Positions 21,619 through 32,799 of a stretch of 64,000 nt of DNA are shown piece by piece; positions within the stretch are counted from its first letter, which is position 1; every line of letters begins with the position of its first letter. The position numbers and the translations under genes are program-made. The notes beneath the pieces were generated by a model. The model worked only from the letters and a program-made list of their open reading frames with translations. It ran no database searches and was not told where the DNA came from. Source of the DNA: Cryphonectria parasitica EP155 (Eukaryota; Ascomycota; Sordariomycetes; Diaporthales; Cryphonectriaceae); contig NW_024468914.1 in the NCBI RefSeq assembly GCF_011745365.1, positions 310,001 to 374,000 on the forward strand, written 5' to 3'.

Positions 21619-23070
21619 AGACCAGAAGGCCCCGCGCCTGTTGATGTTGCTGTCATTCCTCAAGAGGAGCTGCAGCTTGTTGAAAAAGACCAAGAAGAGG
21701 ACGAGGATGTGGCTTCAATGGACATATCCTTTGACTGGGCCTCTGAGAATAGAGTGCCGGCCGTTCAGCATCATCAGCTCTTCGACTCTGTACTGTGCAC
21801 CGTCCAGATGAATGGCGGGGAGACTATCCTGCGTGGTGGGGGAGGCGCCTCAGTGGGAGCAGCTGAAGAGCTGGCCTCACCTGCAAGCAATGGCCAGTAT
21901 CCTCATACGGACCCCCGACCAGACAACCACGACCAAGGTGTCGGGAATGTGCCGATGCGTCGTGGACACCCTGAAGCGTATTCCATACAAAGCGCAGGAG
22001 ATATCGCGACGGTCTCACTGGCAACCAATTCTGAGTCACAATATCCAAACCGTCTGTCTCGCCGTCGTCGAAGCAGTCTCGTCTCCGAGGATGAACCCGT
22101 CTGCAAGAGGAGAAAATTAAACAACGATGGCGTGGGCGAGGAAAATCTACATGCTGATCCGTCGCCAGTCAGCCAAGACCATACCTTCAAGGACTCACTG
22201 ATTTTCATGGTATCTCAGCCTCTATTTGTGGATGCTGCCCGGGACAGAGAGGACGGTGTGCGGAACAAAGAAGAAGAAGAGGGAGCCTCTCGCCCTGCGG
22301 CCGATGTAGGCGACCTGACACCTCATCATGTCCATCCACCAGACAATCACGGCCTCATAGTCGAGACGGAGGACGGTCCGTCACTGCTGGTTAGCCAGCA
22401 GTCTATCGCAGATAACACAAGGGCTGATGATGATATCGCAATAACTGGATCGGAGGTACAATCTGTTCCACAGACTGGTATCAAGGCAGGCAGTGTTGAT
22501 TTCGCCTGTACACCACTAGACAATCATCTTTCCACCGTCAACGAGGGCGAGAAGAATGCAGCGGGCCCACTGAGCGCTCATCCTCATCTCAAAGTCGATA
22601 CGAGCAGCTCATTCCCTACCGTGCTTCTTCCACAAGACGGCCTTCATTTCCCCGTCGAGGACAGGCTCCCAAGTGCCAATGCCTTGACAGCCGTGGATAA
22701 TACCGAGCTCTCAGTCAATCCATCCGACCGGGACGAACCAGTTGGGAATCTACTCGTGGAGCCACTCACTCCTGTCATCGAAGCCATTCTCCGAAGTATC
22801 GTGAATTCCATCAGCGAGCCAGAAGCGCCAGCCCACGAAACCCGCCCCGACGTGGCAAACATCGTGACCACCACGGTGGGCGCAGCCGTCACTGAGGCAC
22901 TGATGGAAGACGGCGGCAATTATTTCCCGGCTGCAACACAGGAACCGGTCGAGACTCCCCCCTGCCTGCCACCGCAGGGTAATGACCCCAAGACACCACT
23001 CTACCAAGGCGTTGTCGACATAGACTGCGACAAGAAACCAAAGAGCGAGGAGTGCGCGCTTCAGTCGTAG
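21619..23070 (+). CDS. Long acidic disordered frame in phase with MED9, unknown
   Basis: Open for 483 codons directly behind the MED9 stop and in the same frame. If it is a separate gene, the first ATG is at 21718 (MDISFDWASENRVPAVQHH), giving 450 residues. It is acidic, low in hydrophobic residues and probably disordered. It contains a basic, nuclear-signal-like stretch (SRRRRSSL...CKRRKLN) near 22060-22125 and a more ordered part near 22750-22910 (EPLTPVIEAILRSIVNS, NIVTTTVGAAVTEALMEDGG). No family is recognised. It could be a C-terminal extension of Med9 by splicing or readthrough, an independent gene, or a once-fused gene now broken by the TAG. Confidence 0.55.
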   Translation, partial: RPEGPAPVDVAVIPQEELQLVEKDQEEDEDVASMDISFDWASENRVPAVQHHQLFDSVLCTVQMNGGETILRGGGGASVGAAEELASPASNGQYPHTDPRPDNHDQGVGNVPMRRGHPEAYSIQSAGDIATVSLATNSESQYPNRLSRRRRSSLVSEDEPVCKRRKLNNDGVGEENLHADPSPVSQDHTFKDSLIFMVSQPLFVDAARDREDGVRNKEEEEGASRPAADVGDLTPHHVHPPDNHGLIVETEDGPSLLVSQQSIADNTRADDDIAITGSEVQSVPQTGIKAGSVDFACTPLDNHLSTVNEGEKNAAGPLSAHPHLKVDTSSSFPTVLLPQDGLHFPVEDRLPSANALTAVDNTELSVNPSDRDEPVGNLLVEPLTPVIEAILRSIVNSISEPEAPAHETRPDVANIVTTTVGAAVTEALMEDGGNYFPAATQEPVETPPCLPPQGNDPKTPLYQGVVDIDCDKKPKSEECALQS

Positions 23071-23691
23071 GCACCGGTTAGCCGGCAGCCTGGACGATCC
23101 GATCCCAGAGGTATCCTTGCCCCGGGCACAGCTCGGTGGCACGGTTGATGGCCATGATCATGGCCATACCTGCGAAGGGGACACGAGTAGGACGGTGGGA
23201 TGAGGTGTTACGCAGAGGCTACCCTCACGGCGCTCGGGCACGTTCTGAAGGGCCAGAGGACAGCTTGATGCGGATCTGACTGTGAGAAATTCACGGGCCG
23301 AGGCGACCGGCAGTCCTTGGGGCCAAAGTCATATGCCCTGATGCAAGTCATGATGGTTTTAGACATAGTGAGTGGATACTCATGGAGGTCAAGGGGACGC
23401 GCAAGGAAGAGACTGCTTGATTATGATACCCCTTCAATCAAATACTGCTTGCTCTTTGGGCTTTTACTCCTCGCCGTTAAATGCCACAGGTTTCGGCTGA
23501 CTTGAATTTCGCTCCATATGCTTGCTTAATAGTTGGAATTTCCGCCCTTGGTGCGCCTTGTGATGCTCCCTTCCCGAGTCCAACCCAACGCCTTGCAAGC
23601 TGGTTTGGAAACACACCTCAGGAAATCGAAATCCAGGCAAAGATCTTGCACACAAAAACCAGCGCCGTCTGTCTTTTTTCTTTTTAGTCTT
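23071..23691. other. intergenic between convergent genes
   Basis: 3' flanks of the MED9 locus and the tubulin cofactor gene. Nothing else seen. Confidence 0.4.
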
Positions 23692-25038
23692 CTACAGGAC
23701 TCCCGCCTTTCTGAGGATGTCATTTGTGCTCAGCGACGGCCCGCCCCGCACGGTTGTCTCCCAGAACTCTGCAAGGATGTGCGCATCGTCCTGCGCCGTG
23801 ATGGTCTTCCAGTTGGGCGAGGCCTCAGTCTTGAGCCAGTTGAAGTCGTCGACCTGGTTCCATTGGTTGTTCGGAGGTTCCTGACCATTAGTCAACTGCT
23901 GGGCATGTCAGTTCTCCTGTTGGCTGTGGACAGACAGATAGATAGGGCTAAATCGGGGTGACCAAGACATACGTAGCAGGTTGGGATCTCTGCAAATCTC
24001 ACCCCCTTGCAATCCTCGATGATAGGCCGACTGCCTGCCCACAGATACACGCTGACATTCTCACACTCATGGATCCGCACCTGCCTCGCGTTCACCACGA
24101 GCACGGAGTCCTTAACGCCGGTGATGTGCGCTGGGCCCGCCACATGGCCGGCGATGATCAGGCTTTGCGATATGTTCTTGATGGCGAGGCTGGCAAACGG
24201 GCTTGCCTTGGGGCGTCTCTTCTTGGTGGACTCGTCGTCCTTCTGGTGCAGAGTAGGCACCGACATGTCGAGCACGCACCGCTGCAGATCTGTGATGCTC
24301 CCCGAGGTAGTAGCTCGGCTGGCTGTCGCAGGCAGGATGATGTGCATCTCTTGGTGGGATGAGATATCAATGTCGCGGGCGGCGGAGAAAGACGGCTTGC
24401 GGATGCCGATGCCGGTCTGGGAGGCCATTTCGGCATTGTAGTTCTTGCTCTTGGTGTTGTCGAATCTGGGCAAGTCGCCGAGGCCGTCCTCTTCCGACGC
24501 GGAGACAGCAATATCATTCTCGTCGTCCCCAACAGCTGGGTCTTTGTTAATTGGCGGGGAGGACGACAAGAACTTCTCCTTGGATTTGGAGCTGAAAGAA
24601 AAGCGACTCCTGTCTGGACCAAGTCGAGAGGTCTGGATATTGAGCTGTTCGCGGAGTGCCTTGAGAGCCTGTGTGCATGGATGCGTGAGCGAGTGAGCTT
24701 CGTTGGTGGTGCCATCCTTGTACCCTTGCCGGTTAGGAAACGCCTTCACATACCTGGGTGTAAATCATCTGATCACGCGCAGGAGCGAACTCTGATGCGT
24801 CCGAAACTTCGTTTGTGAGACGGGAGATGGAGGCGAGGATGTGGTCGGTGGCGTCCTTGCGCTCGCCGCCCGTGACGGCTATGTTGCCTAGGTTTGCGAT
24901 GTCATCCTGGAGAGCTAAGCAGAGACGCGAATCAGTTCAAGTTCAGATACCCGCATCGATAATGGAAAAATAATGGAGGGGGGGCCAACCTGTTGCTTGG
25001 GCTTCAAAACGCCTGTAAAAGTGCTCCTTGGGATCCAT
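23692..25038 (-). CDS. TBCC: Tubulin-binding cofactor C
   Basis: Tubulin folding cofactor that stimulates GTP hydrolysis by tubulin in the cofactor supercomplex and so releases assembly-competent heterodimers. Exons are 25038-24990, 24914-24754, 24668-23973 and 23895-23692, giving 369 residues. The N-terminus (MDPKEHFYRRFEAQATALQD) is the TBCC spectrin-like helical domain. The C-CAP beta-helix spans about residues 170-310 and contains ARQVRIHEC, the Q-x-R motif that carries the arginine finger, followed by GSRPIIEDCKGVRFAEIP. The last exon supplies NQWNQVDDFNWLK, the usual C-terminal part. An in-frame ATG 63 bases upstream (25101) would add 21 residues; the inner start fits the family better. 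Confidence 0.9.
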
Positions 25039-27269
25039 GGTGGGCTTTAGACCTTTGAATGCGCCATCGTAAGCCGTGGGCCCGTACAGTACTGACTGCA
25101 TCGTGATTGTGGTCAAGGTGATGATGTTGGTGGTAAGTGTGGGGAAAGTGGGGAGGGGTAGAGGGGGGTGATTGCAGGTGTGGGTGAGTAAGTTTAGCAG
25201 TGTCAAATGTCTCGAGAAATGGGGAGATCACTCGTTAGAGGAGGTATCAAAGTTGAAGGGCAGGGGAATGGGAGAGAAAGGGGCAGGCAGGAGTGAGCGC
25301 GTGCAGACTGCAAGATCAAGGGCAGAGGGGTAGAGCATATATATATATGTATAAAGATGAAATATATCGATATAGACTTGTATATCCAGATCATCTCACC
25401 ACCGTTCTTCTTGCAGCACCACACAGGGTTAGCTGGTGGCCTTGTGTGTATGAAAGTCTGTGCTGTATGTGGGCGTTGGTGTGTTGGCGTGTTGTCGACT
25501 AAAGGGAGGGTGACGACATGAAGCGTCGAGACAATGCCTCGTGATGTCAGGTCGCGGGTGGGGTGATGTGCAGGGTCTGCAGCTGCCGTTGCGGGGCGCG
25601 TTTAGTGCATGTAACGGCGGCACCCAGCGGTAATAAGCCTATCGTGGCACTGTGACAAACAATAGGTGGGGTCTCAGCAGGAGGGATTACGGTAAAGGAG
25701 GAGGGTGGGTGGATGGATAAATCATCGATCGATCGCACTCGAGGGAACTGAGTGAAAGAATGTGGGTGGCTTGAGCTGGGTAGGTGAGTACGTACGTTCG
25801 GCAGGCATGGCTCGATGCAAGAAGAAAAAGGAAGGAAAAGGGTGTGTGACAATGAACTCCACTCTTTCTCGTTCATTCTCAGGAGAGGAAGGTACCACCA
25901 CGTCGAGGAGGGGAGGGAGAAGGGAAAGGCACTTGCAAGTTTCAATGACTTGTATGTGCCTGGGTATGAACTTCACTCTTTGGTGTCGCCTTGACGTACC
26001 AATACTCCAGCGTTGCACAGCCATTACATGTCATGCAGACGTGTAGTAGTCATACACGGATGATCAACTTGATACGGCCTTAACGACATGAATTGGCCAG
26101 GGGTTCATTGGTACTACTCTTCTGAGGTTTGTGCAGACGTTTTTGGACCTTGGGGGTGCAGTATGGCCGCCCGGTGCATCGCCCTCTACTTTCATGGTTG
26201 AGGCTAACCACTGAGGCCTGAGAGTCAGCCCATGGTTGTCAAGCAATATTTGCTGTTCCTAAACCCAAAGTATTCATACGGTGGTGAGCTTCTCCGGATT
26301 TGTGGCGTCTTCCCCGCATGCACCCCTACTCGCTCCTTCTAATTGATCGACAATGCATGTGCCCTGACGTAGGCATGTTATTTATTGCTGACAGCGCATC
26401 GGGACTGCCGCGATCCGAGGAGTGAAACGAAAATACGTCAATACAGACTTCCAATTTCAGGCTGGCGAGGGAAAAGAAAGACAGAAAAAGGAAAGAGAAA
26501 GATAGACCGAAGACGTGAGAAAAAGCAAGAGAGAATGAATGAAGAAAAAAAAACAAAAAGAGGGGGGGGGGGGGGAAGACGTGTGAGCATGCAAGTATTA
26601 GCTGCTCGGGTCAATGCTGATGGTGTGTGGTACAGTGGTGGAAGTCTCTCCATGGCTTCAACCAAGTTGGCGTGCAAATCCCAGATGTGACAGTCTAGGG
26701 TAAGTGTGCTGACTGGATTAATCTAGGGTGGGTCTGAATTTGCCCTAGACCTCGAGTCAAGAATCCATTTATTGTCCCTGACTGAACAATGTTGTGGAAT
26801 GGGCAGTGCACAAACATATTGTCAAGCTGCAAGTACAAGCGCAGAAAGAATGTATTTTTAACTTAACCGTAGCACAACTAATGTCCATCACTGAAAGTCA
26901 TGGTCCACCTGGCCGCGGTTCTGGTCTTGGTCCCGGGGGGGGGGCTTGCTGGGGGTAATGCTGAGGATCACCCAAAGGTTTAGTGGTGTTTGGACCTAAA
27001 CCGCGGTGTTATGCTATTGGCCAACTGCAGGCAGGCGTTACGATAACGATAAGCATCTCTTTCTCTTGGCTACGTCAAAACGCTTCTTTTTTTCCTTCTT
27101 TTTTTTTCCTGTTACTGCCTTCTGATTGTCCCTGCGACACGACACCATTTCCAGCAAAGCAACCCTCCTGCGACAAACCTAAGTTTCCAGGGAAGCCACC
27201 CTACTACCACTTCCATGTCATCATAACTGTAACCTTTTGGGGCCCTTCAATGGCTGATACGGCACCAAC
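25039..27269. promoter_or_regulatory. long divergent intergenic region with homopurine and poly-G tracts
   Basis: 2.2 kb separates the divergent TBCC and DUF155 genes. No gene is supported. It holds an alternating TA run near 25340-25355, a purine-rich tract at about 26463-26575 ending in 14 consecutive G (26562-26575), and a G10 run (26935-26944). Confidence 0.45.
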
Positions 27270-28730
27270 ATGCGCTTCCCTCACACCCAGGTAGCAGCAA
27301 CCCTCTGCCACGGCTTCCACGCCGCAGCCCGGTCTACCGCCTCACGCCCTCTCTCCTGCAGTCAGCGTTCCCTCCTCCACCAGACCTCGGCCGCCTTCCG
27401 ACCTCGCCAGCGCTTCTTCTTCACCTCAAATCTGCGGCTCTCCAAGGATGGCAGCGGTGACGCCAGCACAACCTCCCCCCCGATTGTCTCGACTGACCTC
27501 GGAACCTCGGAGGCACGGCCCGACCACGCTCAACAACAACAAGCTCAACAGCAGCAGATCAGCCAACATGGAGGAGGGAGCAGCAGGAGGAAGACGGCTA
27601 GACCAGCTGGTGCTGGAGGCAGTGGCAGCAGCAGCCATGGCAGCAATAGCAGTGGCGCCACCAAGAGAAAGCTCCGCGACCCACTCCGCCGCGTGGCCTC
27701 GCTTGCCCAGCGGTCCAGCGGCAAGCCCCCCAAGGCCACGCGCGGCGGACAGGGCGAACCGGGCAAGGACTATAGCACCACCATCTGCGCCATCTGCGTC
27801 GCTGAGTCCTTCGACATGAAGGCCGTCGTGCGCTCCCTCCAGGACCAGCACTACCTGATCGACCCAGACGGCCTGGACTTTGACGACGAGGAGGTTGTCC
27901 ACGCCGGCGTGCGCGGCGGGCCTGGCGACTTCTTCATCTTCGAGACCGGCACTGTCGTCACCTGGAGCCTGCCGCCCGAGAAGGGCATCGAGCTCGCCAC
28001 AGGCTTCCTCGCGTCTGCCCACCAGAACTCGTACTTGACGCAGATGGACCGGGATGACATGACGGAAAAGCTCGAGTTCGAAATGGACCCGGCCACGTCG
28101 TGGAGCCTGATGCGTGGCGACATGGTCGTGCTGGGCACCCGGCGCGATGAGGGGGCTGCCGCCGACTTCGACCCGACCGATATCGGGCGCGCCAAGATCG
28201 CCTTCTCGTCCGGCCTGGCCCGGAGCACCAAGGTCGCCGTCCTCGAGACCCTCCTCAGCGCCTACCTCGAGCGGACCGAGGAGCTGCCCGCCCAGCTCGA
28301 GAGCGGCCGGCTGCGCGTGCGCATGCCCGAGATCCTCCAGCGCACGGGCGAGCTGCTGCGCCTGCGATCCCAGCTCAACTTCTTCTCGGAGCTGACCGAC
28401 TCCCTGCCCGACAAATTCTGGGACCAGCGCGCCGAGCTCAAGCTCGACAGCATCTACGACCAGGTCGGCAAGGCCCTCGATGTCCCCTCGCGCATCCGCG
28501 TCCTCAACCAGCGCATGGACTATGCCGACTCCATGCTCGAGACCTTTCGTGAGATGCTACACTCCACTCACAGCGCCCGCCTCGAGTGGATCATCATCGT
28601 GCTCATCGCCATCGAGATCGGCTTCGAGCTGTATCATATGTGGAGGGAGTACGTGACCGGCGGCGGATCTGCACAAGTAAAAGAAAAAGGGGAGGAAGAA
28701 ATAAAAGCCAAGCAGGCCACGTTGGTGTGA
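27270..28730 (+). CDS. Mitochondrial RMND1/DUF155 family protein
   Basis: Homologue of the RMND1/yeast Mrx10 (YDR282C) group, mitochondrial inner-membrane proteins linked to mitochondrial translation. It is intronless, 486 residues. The first 50 residues are rich in Arg, Ser and Ala with few acidic residues (AARSTASRPLSCSQRSLLHQ), as in a mitochondrial presequence; a Gln/Gly/Ser-rich spacer follows. The DUF155 domain spans about residues 170-440, with GDFFIFETGTVVTWSLPPEK, GLARSTKVAVLETLLSAYLE and LNQRMDYADSMLETFREMLH. A C-terminal transmembrane helix follows (WIIIVLIAIEIGFELYHMW), as is typical of the family. An AATAAA-like signal occurs near 28925. Confidence 0.92.
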   Translation: MRFPHTQVAATLCHGFHAAARSTASRPLSCSQRSLLHQTSAAFRPRQRFFFTSNLRLSKDGSGDASTTSPPIVSTDLGTSEARPDHAQQQQAQQQQISQHGGGSSRRKTARPAGAGGSGSSSHGSNSSGATKRKLRDPLRRVASLAQRSSGKPPKATRGGQGEPGKDYSTTICAICVAESFDMKAVVRSLQDQHYLIDPDGLDFDDEEVVHAGVRGGPGDFFIFETGTVVTWSLPPEKGIELATGFLASAHQNSYLTQMDRDDMTEKLEFEMDPATSWSLMRGDMVVLGTRRDEGAAADFDPTDIGRAKIAFSSGLARSTKVAVLETLLSAYLERTEELPAQLESGRLRVRMPEILQRTGELLRLRSQLNFFSELTDSLPDKFWDQRAELKLDSIYDQVGKALDVPSRIRVLNQRMDYADSMLETFREMLHSTHSARLEWIIIVLIAIEIGFELYHMWREYVTGGGSAQVKEKGEEEIKAKQATLV

Positions 28731-29712
28731 GGGACATAAGTGCTGCTGGCCGTGGTACAACGGGCAAAGATGTATTGTTGCCGCCGCCGCCTCTCCTCTT
28801 GGCGAGCGTTTTCATGCAAGAAAAAATGATACCCGAGACTTTTTGTTATATGATGATCATCAGTTTGCATTGTGTGATGAGCGTTGCGCAACGAAAGGAG
28901 GGACAGAAAGAAGCAAAAAAAAAAAATAAAGTAACTCCACTCAAGACTCTTCTTCAGCCTTGTGCAGAAATTCTACCGCGCTAAGGTGTATAAGTACTAT
29001 CGCCAGCTGATCACTTAAAATACGTATGCCCTGTGATCTTCTGTGACCAAATAATCTTCATTATGTGTGCGCAAGGGAGAGCAATGCAAAAAGAGTCCAA
29101 GCCCATAGGAAACTGGATTGACTATACATCCAACTAAAGAAATGCCCACGATAGTCGAAAATGGAAGGGGGAAAAAGCCGGATGGGGGGGGGGGGAGGGA
29201 CCATGGAACGGGAACCGGATTTGTTTCTATTAGCGGTGGCTGCATTCTTCAATTACATAATATCCACATCAAGGCCTAGCAACAAGAAGAAGAGAGAAAG
29301 GAAAGGAAAGATTCTTGTACATAGTCCACCCGGTAAAAAGGGGGATGGATATGGTATAGGGAGGTACGCGCAACAACATACACAACCGTATTGAACTCCG
29401 CTTTCCTGCCCCCTCCCCCCCCGGGTCCTTTGAATCAAAAGCATAGTGATCTGCCTCTTCAGCCCAACAGAGATAGAGAGAAGAACATGACCAATCCCTC
29501 CCATTTTAAAGAACAAAACTGGTAACAAGCCAGACAGAAGGTCAAAACTCTCAGAACGCCGCGACTTGACCCGGGTATGGGGATTTGTCAAAGAATGTCT
29601 GCCCCCTCCGCCCCGCCCCAAAAATCTCCCATGATGCTGTGACATCGTACACTCATCCCAATCTTTTCCGTCTAACATCTAGCTTTGATAATCCCGTCCG
29701 GTATGATAGGTA
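28731..29712. other. intergenic between convergent genes
   Basis: 3' flanks of the DUF155 gene and of the Gln/Pro-rich gene. It holds a G12 run (29184-29195) and an A-rich stretch near 28915-28928. No gene is supported. Confidence 0.4.
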
Positions 29713-32700
29713 TCAGACAGGAGTTGGTGGTTTCGCCTGTACATTTGCAGACGGTGCTGGCGAGGGTGTGGCTCCCTGCATGGGACCCGGGCTCGGCGAC
29801 GTCATCTGTTGAGGTACACCGTTCATGCCAGCAGGGGGAGGTGGTGCAGCCGCGCCCGACAGCCTAGGACTTGGTGAGGTTTGACCTATGCCGCCGGGCA
29901 TATTGGCTCGGAATTGTGCCAGCTTCTGATAATCTACGGGAGGCCCTCCAAGGCCGATCCCGCCTAGGCCGGCAACACCGTGATGATTCGCAGAACCAGC
30001 GTGGTGGCTTTGCTGCATCTTCTCGTTAAATTGATTGATGCGTCCAATGGCTTGGTTCCTTTGCTGCAGTTGATGTTGATACCGCTGCTCCGGTGACATC
30101 TGACCAGCCCATGCAGGCTGCTGCGCCACTGCCGGCCCAGCACTTTGAGAGCTGGGCTGCGCACCATTCGAAGGATAGCGAGGAATGCCTGTAGGATGTC
30201 CACCTGGCTGTCCGGGCGTCCCGTAAGAAGGCCGCGCCTGAGGCATAGGCGGTTGGCCAGGTCGTGGCGAATAACCCTGCGCGCTCTGGTATGGTGGTGA
30301 CATTTGTGGAGACATAGTCCTCGTCTGCATCGTTCCATTCATGTGCGGCGTCATGTTGCCAGGCTGTTGTTGATATTGAGGCTGCATACCGGGCTGTGGC
30401 TGCTGCTGCGGGGTATAACCTGGATAGCCTTGACCATAGCGACCAGGCGTGCCAGGCTGCTGCTGTACATGCTGCTGATAATTGGAAGCCGGTCGCTGTT
30501 GTGGCTGTTGTTGGCCTGGGGTGCCCTGATACGCTGGAACAGCACCCGGCGTACCATAATTCCTAAGTGGCTGCATGGACTGCTGAGGATTCCATCCGTT
30601 CGGTCTCGCAAAGGGCTGGCCTGTCGGTGGCCGTTGCTGAGGGGTTGGCATGCCCGGTATGGGAACCGACATCTGGCGCGAGTAGGATGGGGGTATGTGA
30701 TTGCGCACAGGAGATTGACGATAATGATTCGGTACAGGCACTGGTGTCTGGTTGGGCATCTGGAACTGGCGGTGATTAAACTGCTGGCCGGATTGGTACG
30801 GCGTGGCGTTTTGGTAGCTCGGGGTCCGTTGTGGCTGTCTCGGGGTCTGTGCGGCCTGCGCCGCTTGTTGCTGCTGGTGCTGCCGGAGCCTCGCGGCGGC
30901 CTCATCCTCTTCCATCACACCCTTGTACACGTCGCTCCTCACCTCAATCTTGGTGCTCACACTCAGCTCCTCCAGCTTGTCGGAGTTCAGGCGAGCCACG
31001 GCATACGGGGGCAGGCCGGAGACAATCACTGCAAGCTGGTCCTTAAGCATCTCGTATGTCTCTCTTTCTTCCTCAGAGGGCTCCTGGAATGGCGAGCCAA
31101 GCATGTTATCGGGCTTGGTGGGGTCAGCCGCGCCCCGGTTCTGGCTGGTCGGCAATGTCAGATGTCGGTTTCTCTGGTAGGATGACAACGTCTCGATGAG
31201 ATCCGAAATCTCCTGCAGAGTGTCATCGAGCTCCTTCTCTACCTCCGTCTTCTTGGCCAGCGCCTCATCATCACCAGTCAGGCTCGGGTCGACGAGGCTG
31301 TCATCCCAATTCTCAATAGCCTTGGCAATCTCTTCTTCCTCGATGTCGGTGATAGCAACTGAAGGGTCCGCCTCGGCGTTTACGTCGTCAGCCAGTTCAG
31401 CGGCGATCAGCTGTTGCATGTACCGGTATCCTAGGCGCTGGTACCACACACGGCCAACCTCGCCCGACGAAATGACCGCACCACCGTCGTCCTTCTCCGG
31501 TGCAAAGCTCGAGAAGGCGCCGCGGAACAGAGCTTCCATCTCCGTGATCTCGACGTCAATCGAAGAAGAGGAAGAAGGCTTCTGGTCAAGCGTCATATCC
31601 CGTTGGTGATCCTTGTCCCTGCGGCCCGGCGTTGCATTGCTGTAGTCCAACCAGACGCCGGTAGTGAGCTCCTTGACAAAATACGAGTCCTTGTCGTGGC
31701 GGTGTGTCGCCTGTTCTGCCAGCTCGGGGTGATAGAACCCCAACAGCTTGCCCTTGTTGTGCGCCTTGGACGATTTCGGTGCCTCCACAGGGGGAAACGT
31801 GGCTTGTGAGGGAAATAGTTCACCCAAGGTCGGCACTCGAGTGGGTTTCTGTTGCACTGCTGGCGGAAGGACGGTTGTCGTGGACAAACCATACGGGAGT
31901 TGCGCATCGGTCAGCGGCTTAGGCGCGCCGCCTGCATCCCCGCCATGGTGCCGTTTCGGAAGACTGGAAAACAGGTGTCGTCCTTGTGGTGCTTGGCCGA
32001 AGACGGTCAGAACTGTGTTGTCAGCGGCGGGCTTTTGCACGAGATCATCGAAATTCTCAGAGGTATCAGCATCGGTGGTTGGCGCATTGCTGGGATAAGA
32101 CATTTCCCGGTGGTGCATATCGAGGGCTTTCTCCTTCAGCTTGTTGAGCTGGATGAGGTCGTCATCGTCAAGATTGGTGGCGCCGTCGGCAGGTTCTGCG
32201 GATCGCAGCTCAACAGCACGATCATCGATAACCTTCTTGAGGTCCAGAACGAGCTGGTCAAGTAACTTGTAGGCATCCGAATTGACCTTGTCCTCAATGC
32301 ACCGGGGTGTAGAGACATCCTCATCGGACTTGTGTCGCTTAGACTGGGGTTCGTCGGCGGTAGAAGCATCTGGTAATGGTCGCTTGAGGATGGAGGGCGT
32401 CGTGTCGTATCTAAAAAGATGTAATTTTCAGTAAAGAGTGGCCGTTGGATGCAGGGCAATGTGGGCATGGAATCATGAGAAGGAAAAAGCGAAAACCTTG
32501 CAGACGTAGAAGAAAAAGAAAAGGAAAGGAAAAGGGTTTGTCGCGTACCTTTGAAGCACATCAAAATAGTCGCGAATCAATGTCCTCTCGTCGCGGAGTA
32601 GCTGATCATCATTGACGACCGGTGTGACCCCGTTAGCATCATCGAGTTTTGTTGATCCATCGTCGCTGGCCTCACGCTTGCGCTTGGTGGTGGTGGGACC

Positions 32701-32799
32701 GTCGAGTTGAGACTCTGATGGAGACGACGGCCCCGGGCCAGCAGCAGCTGCAGCAGCATGGCCATTGACCTGCACAGCAGCCTCAGCAGGCGAGGCCAT
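29713..32799 (-). CDS. Large Gln/Pro-rich nuclear-type protein, unknown
   Basis: Exons are 32799-32549 and 32410-29713, joined phase 2 to give VLQRYDTTPSILKRPLPD; 982 residues. The N-terminal half looks folded and conserved: acidic and basic start (TTTKRKREASDDGST), VPTLGELFPSQATFPPVEAP, KLLGFYHPELAEQATHRHDK, EALFRGAFSSFAPEKDD, VWYQRLGYRYMQQLIAAEL, AIENWDDSLVDPSL, LIETLSSYQRNRHLTLPTSQ, and LKDQLAVIVSGLPPYAVARL. The C-terminal 400 residues are a Gln/Pro/Gly-rich low-complexity tail. The layout suits a transcription coactivator or chromatin-remodelling subunit, but I cannot name the family and the role is inference. Confidence 0.85.

Noticed and set aside
30304..31185. 293-residue plus-strand frame opposite the Gln/Pro-rich gene
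   Set aside because: Shadow of the repetitive Gln/Pro codons; Leu/Arg/Trp-rich and without domain.
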